A stretch of DNA of 16,424 nucleotides from Gammaproteobacteria bacterium (GTDB lineage Bacteria; Pseudomonadota; Gammaproteobacteria; SZUA-152), in contig JANTGX010000021.1 of assembly GCA_024762755.1 (NCBI GenBank), positions 1 to 16,424 of the forward strand, given 5' to 3'. The notes under the pieces are model-generated. The model worked only from the letters and a program-made list of their open reading frames with translations. It was not told the DNA's origin and did not search any database. Shown here one piece after another: positions 14,934 to 16,424 of this stretch (the first letter of the stretch is position 1; every line of letters begins with the position of its first letter). Both the position numbers and the translations under genes were made by a program.

Positions 14934-15740
14934 ATGCCCCAGCTGACCGATACCGCCTGCAATCCCTCACGCCGCCGGGGCCGATGCCGACCCGCAGGGC
15001 GGCAAACCCACGCCCTCCGCCGGCAAGGCCGTGCCGGACCGCTGGTCCACCTGTTCGCCCTCCTCGCCCTGTGTGCGAGCAGCGGCACACCGGCGGCGCC
15101 GGCGGCCATCCAGTCACAGGATGCCCTGCGCGAGGCGGCGCGGACGTTCCTGCAGACGCAGCTGGTACTCGAGGCGGACAACAGCGCCGAGATCACCCTC
15201 GGCCGCCTCGACCCGCGCCTGCGCCTCGCCCCCTGCCAGGGACCACTGCGACCCTTCCTGCCCGCCGGCGCCCGCCTGCAGGGCAAGCTCAATGTGGGCG
15301 TGCAATGCCCGGACGGCAAACCGTGGACGGTCTATCTGCCGGCCAGCATCCACCTCTACGGCGAGGTACTCACCACCTCCCGCCCCATCGGTCGCGGCGA
15401 GATCCTGCGTGCCGACGACGTACGGCCGCGGCGCCAGGAACTCGGTCGCCTGGCGGGTGGCTACTTCCGCCGTGACGACGCCGTGGTGGGCAAGCGGGCC
15501 GTGCGCGCCCTGCCCGCCGGCACCCCGCTCGACCCACGCATGCTCAAGGCACCGCGCGTGATCCAGCGTGGCGATGCGGTGAGTATCCTGGTCAGCCTGG
15601 GCGGCCTGCAGGTACGCAGCCGAGGCAAGGCGCTGGCCGATGCCGCCCGCGGTGAACGCCTGTCGGTGCGCAACCTGAGCTCCAAACGCATCGTCGAGGG
15701 CATCGCCGTCGACCCCGGCACCGTGCGCATCGCCATGTAG
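14934..15740 (+). CDS. flgA: Flagellar P-ring assembly chaperone FlgA
   Basis: FlgA is a periplasmic chaperone that helps FlgI assemble into the P-ring. From ATG at 14934-14936 the product has 268 residues, longer than the about 219 of E. coli because of a long Arg-rich N-terminus. That is followed by a hydrophobic signal segment LVHLFALLALCASS and a probable cleavage near APAA. The mature part shows the SAF-type region TSRPIGRGEILRADDV, then VGKRAVRALPAGTPLDPRML, VIQRGDAVSILVSLGGLQV and a terminal SLVRN-like block (LSVRNLSSKRIVEGI). A TTG at 14868 keeps the frame open but lies inside the sigma-54 promoter, so it cannot be the start. The ribosome site is weak (GAGA about 8 nt upstream). flgM follows after 182 nt with no terminator visible. 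Confidence 0.93.
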   Translation: MPQLTDTACNPSRRRGRCRPAGRQTHALRRQGRAGPLVHLFALLALCASSGTPAAPAAIQSQDALREAARTFLQTQLVLEADNSAEITLGRLDPRLRLAPCQGPLRPFLPAGARLQGKLNVGVQCPDGKPWTVYLPASIHLYGEVLTTSRPIGRGEILRADDVRPRRQELGRLAGGYFRRDDAVVGKRAVRALPAGTPLDPRMLKAPRVIQRGDAVSILVSLGGLQVRSRGKALADAARGERLSVRNLSSKRIVEGIAVDPGTVRIAM

Positions 15741-15831
15741 CGTGGTGTGCGCATAAGGTCCGCGGCGAATCGGCCGTTAAAGGTGACGATCGCCGACCAA
15801 GTGCTGCCGGCGGTCCGCCTTCCCCAGCATG

Positions 15832-15847
15832 TGTCAAAACTCTGACA
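15832..15847. promoter_or_regulatory. TGTCA-N6-TGACA palindrome upstream of the flgM promoter
   Basis: Perfect 5-bp inverted arms (15832-15836 and 15843-15847) flank AAACTC. Arm centres are 11 bp apart, about one helical turn, as in dimeric regulator sites. The element ends 18 bp before the flgM -35. CAAAAC is repeated at 15835-15840 and 15855-15860, 20 bp apart. The cognate protein is unknown, and chance is possible. Confidence 0.4.
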
Positions 15848-15865
15848 GGGGTGGCAAAACGGCCC

Positions 15866-15892
15866 TTAAGTTTCTCATCCCACTGCCGATAC
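15866..15892 (+). promoter_or_regulatory. Sigma-28 (FliA) promoter for flgM
   Basis: TTAAGTTT (15866-15873), 11 nt, then GCCGATAC (15885-15892): 7 of 8 matches in each half to TAAAGTTT-N11-GCCGATAA, the best such site in the window. Transcription would start near 15899, about 24 nt before the flgM ATG. flgM can then be expressed both by read-through from flgA and by sigma-28 itself. Confidence 0.9.
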
Positions 15893-15911
15893 TGGTTTCG
15901 AGAGCAGTCAC

Positions 15912-15916
15912 AGGAG
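15912..15916 (+). promoter_or_regulatory. Ribosome binding site fixing the flgM start
   Basis: AGGAG lies 6 nt before ATG 15923. It selects this start over an upstream in-frame GTG at 15851, which is upstream of the promoter. Confidence 0.85.
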
Positions 15917-15922
15917 CCCGCA

Positions 15923-16216
15923 ATGGCCATCGACATAACAGGTATCAATCACGCCCAGAGCCCGCTGCACAAACGCAGCGAACAGACCGACACCGCGCCG
16001 GCGAACGGCAGCGGTGCGGCGGCCACGGACAGCGTCACCCTGCAACTGCAGGCCAAGGGACTGCACGTGGATGCCGCGCAGGACGACGCCGGGCTGGTGG
16101 ACGGTTCACGGGTGGAGAGCCTCAAGTCGGCCATCGACGCCGGCGTCTACCAGATCAACCCCCTGCGCGTGGCGGAGAAGTTCATCCAGTTCGAAGCCGA
16201 CCTGGAGGCCCCCTAG
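15923..16216 (+). CDS. flgM: Anti-sigma-28 factor FlgM
   Basis: FlgM binds and silences sigma-28 (FliA) until the hook-basal body is finished, then is exported through it. The product has 97 residues, the same as E. coli FlgM. It starts MAIDITGINHAQSPLHKRSE, has a polar, probably disordered N-terminal half rich in Ala, Asp, Gln and Ser, and ends with the conserved sigma-binding part VESLKSAIDAGVYQINPLRV followed by AEKFIQFEADL. The ATG at 15923-15925 has a good AGGAG. Its own sigma-28 promoter makes a negative feedback loop on its target. flgN begins 3 nt after the stop. Confidence 0.96.
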   Translation: MAIDITGINHAQSPLHKRSEQTDTAPANGSGAAATDSVTLQLQAKGLHVDAAQDDAGLVDGSRVESLKSAIDAGVYQINPLRVAEKFIQFEADLEAP

Positions 16217-16219
16217 GCC

Positions 16220-16424
16220 ATGCACGCCGAGAGCCGAGAGGAGCGGCTGCGCCTGATCCTGGTGCAGCAACAGGCCGGTGCCAGCGCCATGCTGTCGGCG
16301 CTGATGGCCGAGTATGCGGCCCTGCAGGGGCGTGATCTGGCCGCCTTCGAGCAGGCCGTGGCCGACAAGCAGCGGGTGGTGGCGCGTCTGGAACAGGAGG
16401 AGCGGCAGGGTCTGCCGGCGGTCG
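16220..16424 (+). CDS. flgN: Flagellar export chaperone FlgN (3' end cut by window)
   Basis: FlgN is the cytoplasmic chaperone for FlgK and FlgL. An ATG at 16220-16222, 3 nt after the flgM stop, opens a frame that runs 68 codons to the window edge without a stop. The peptide begins MHAESREERLRLILVQQQAG. It shows the Leu/Ala/Glu heptad pattern typical of FlgN: MLSALMAEYAALQGRDLAAF, then EQAVADKQRVVARLEQEE, a long alpha-helical hairpin start. TGGAGG (16203-16208) inside the end of flgM may be the ribosome site. The family is usually about 140-160 residues, so roughly half is missing. The assignment rests on position after flgM and this pattern, as the family is weakly conserved. Confidence 0.88.
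   Translation, partial: MHAESREERLRLILVQQQAGASAMLSALMAEYAALQGRDLAAFEQAVADKQRVVARLEQEERQGLPAV

Noticed and set aside
15741..15865. Intrinsic terminator between flgA and flgM
   Set aside because: Only short GC-rich partial repeats and no stem with a T-tract; read-through is more likely.
15851..15922. 24-residue N-terminal extension of FlgM from GTG 15851
   Set aside because: It covers the sigma-28 promoter and ribosome site; the 97-residue form fits the family.
1..16424. A novel defence, mobile or biosynthetic system
   Set aside because: Every coding region is a recognised flagellar, chemotaxis or repair gene in a known order; no unexplained gap exceeds 200 nt, and no transposase, integrase, CRISPR array or tRNA gene was seen.

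Overview
The window is a conventional, nearly complete flagellar axial-structure locus. It holds the 3' part of mfd, then flgL, flgK, flgJ, flgI, flgH, flgG, flgF, flgE, flgD, flgC, flgB, cheR and cheV on the minus strand, and flgA, flgM and the start of flgN on the plus strand. High GC, GC-rich third codon positions, outer-membrane L-ring and P-ring genes, CheV, sigma-54 promoters and the order flgN-flgM-flgA / cheV-cheR-flgB...flgL point to a gammaproteobacterium with a polar-flagellum type gene hierarchy, as in Pseudomonas, Vibrio and Shewanella. The genus cannot be told from this sequence. The window could come from Chromatiales-like or Pseudomonas-like relatives; that is inference.

Layout. 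Positions 1-2666 hold mfd (transcription-repair coupling factor, N-terminus cut off by the window edge). It converges on flgL, and between them lies a 26-bp-stem inverted repeat of REP type. Positions 2816-5460 hold flgL and flgK, transcribed right to left from a sigma-28 type promoter at 5506-5532. Positions 5551-12754 hold flgB to flgJ (rod, hook, hook cap, rings, rod cap/muramidase) as one close-packed operon from a perfect sigma-54 promoter at 12800-12816. Positions 12934-14762 hold cheR and cheV, overlapping by 4 nt, behind a sigma-28 promoter at 14809-14835. Divergently, flgA has a perfect sigma-54 promoter at 14856-14872. flgM follows with its own strong sigma-28 promoter at 15866-15892. 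flgN starts 3 nt after flgM and runs off the right edge.

How it works together. Sigma-54 drives the parts needed to build the hook-basal body (flgB-J, and flgA for P-ring assembly). Sigma-28 drives late genes: the hook-filament junction (flgK, flgL), chemotaxis adaptor and methyltransferase (cheV, cheR), and its own antagonist flgM. FlgM leaving through the finished hook-basal body would release sigma-28. FlgN chaperones FlgK and FlgL. Every intergenic gap is under 200 nt. The promoter positions also fix several start codons downstream of the longest open frames.

No unknown system was found. The parts worth a second look are regulatory and structural: the compact divergent sigma-28/sigma-54 region, a 22-bp tandem repeat between flgF and flgG, a TGTCA-N6-TGACA palindrome upstream of flgM, the REP-like hairpin, and a 10-bp duplication over the flgL stop codon. 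There are no tRNA or rRNA genes, CRISPR arrays, insertion sequences or clear pseudogenes.
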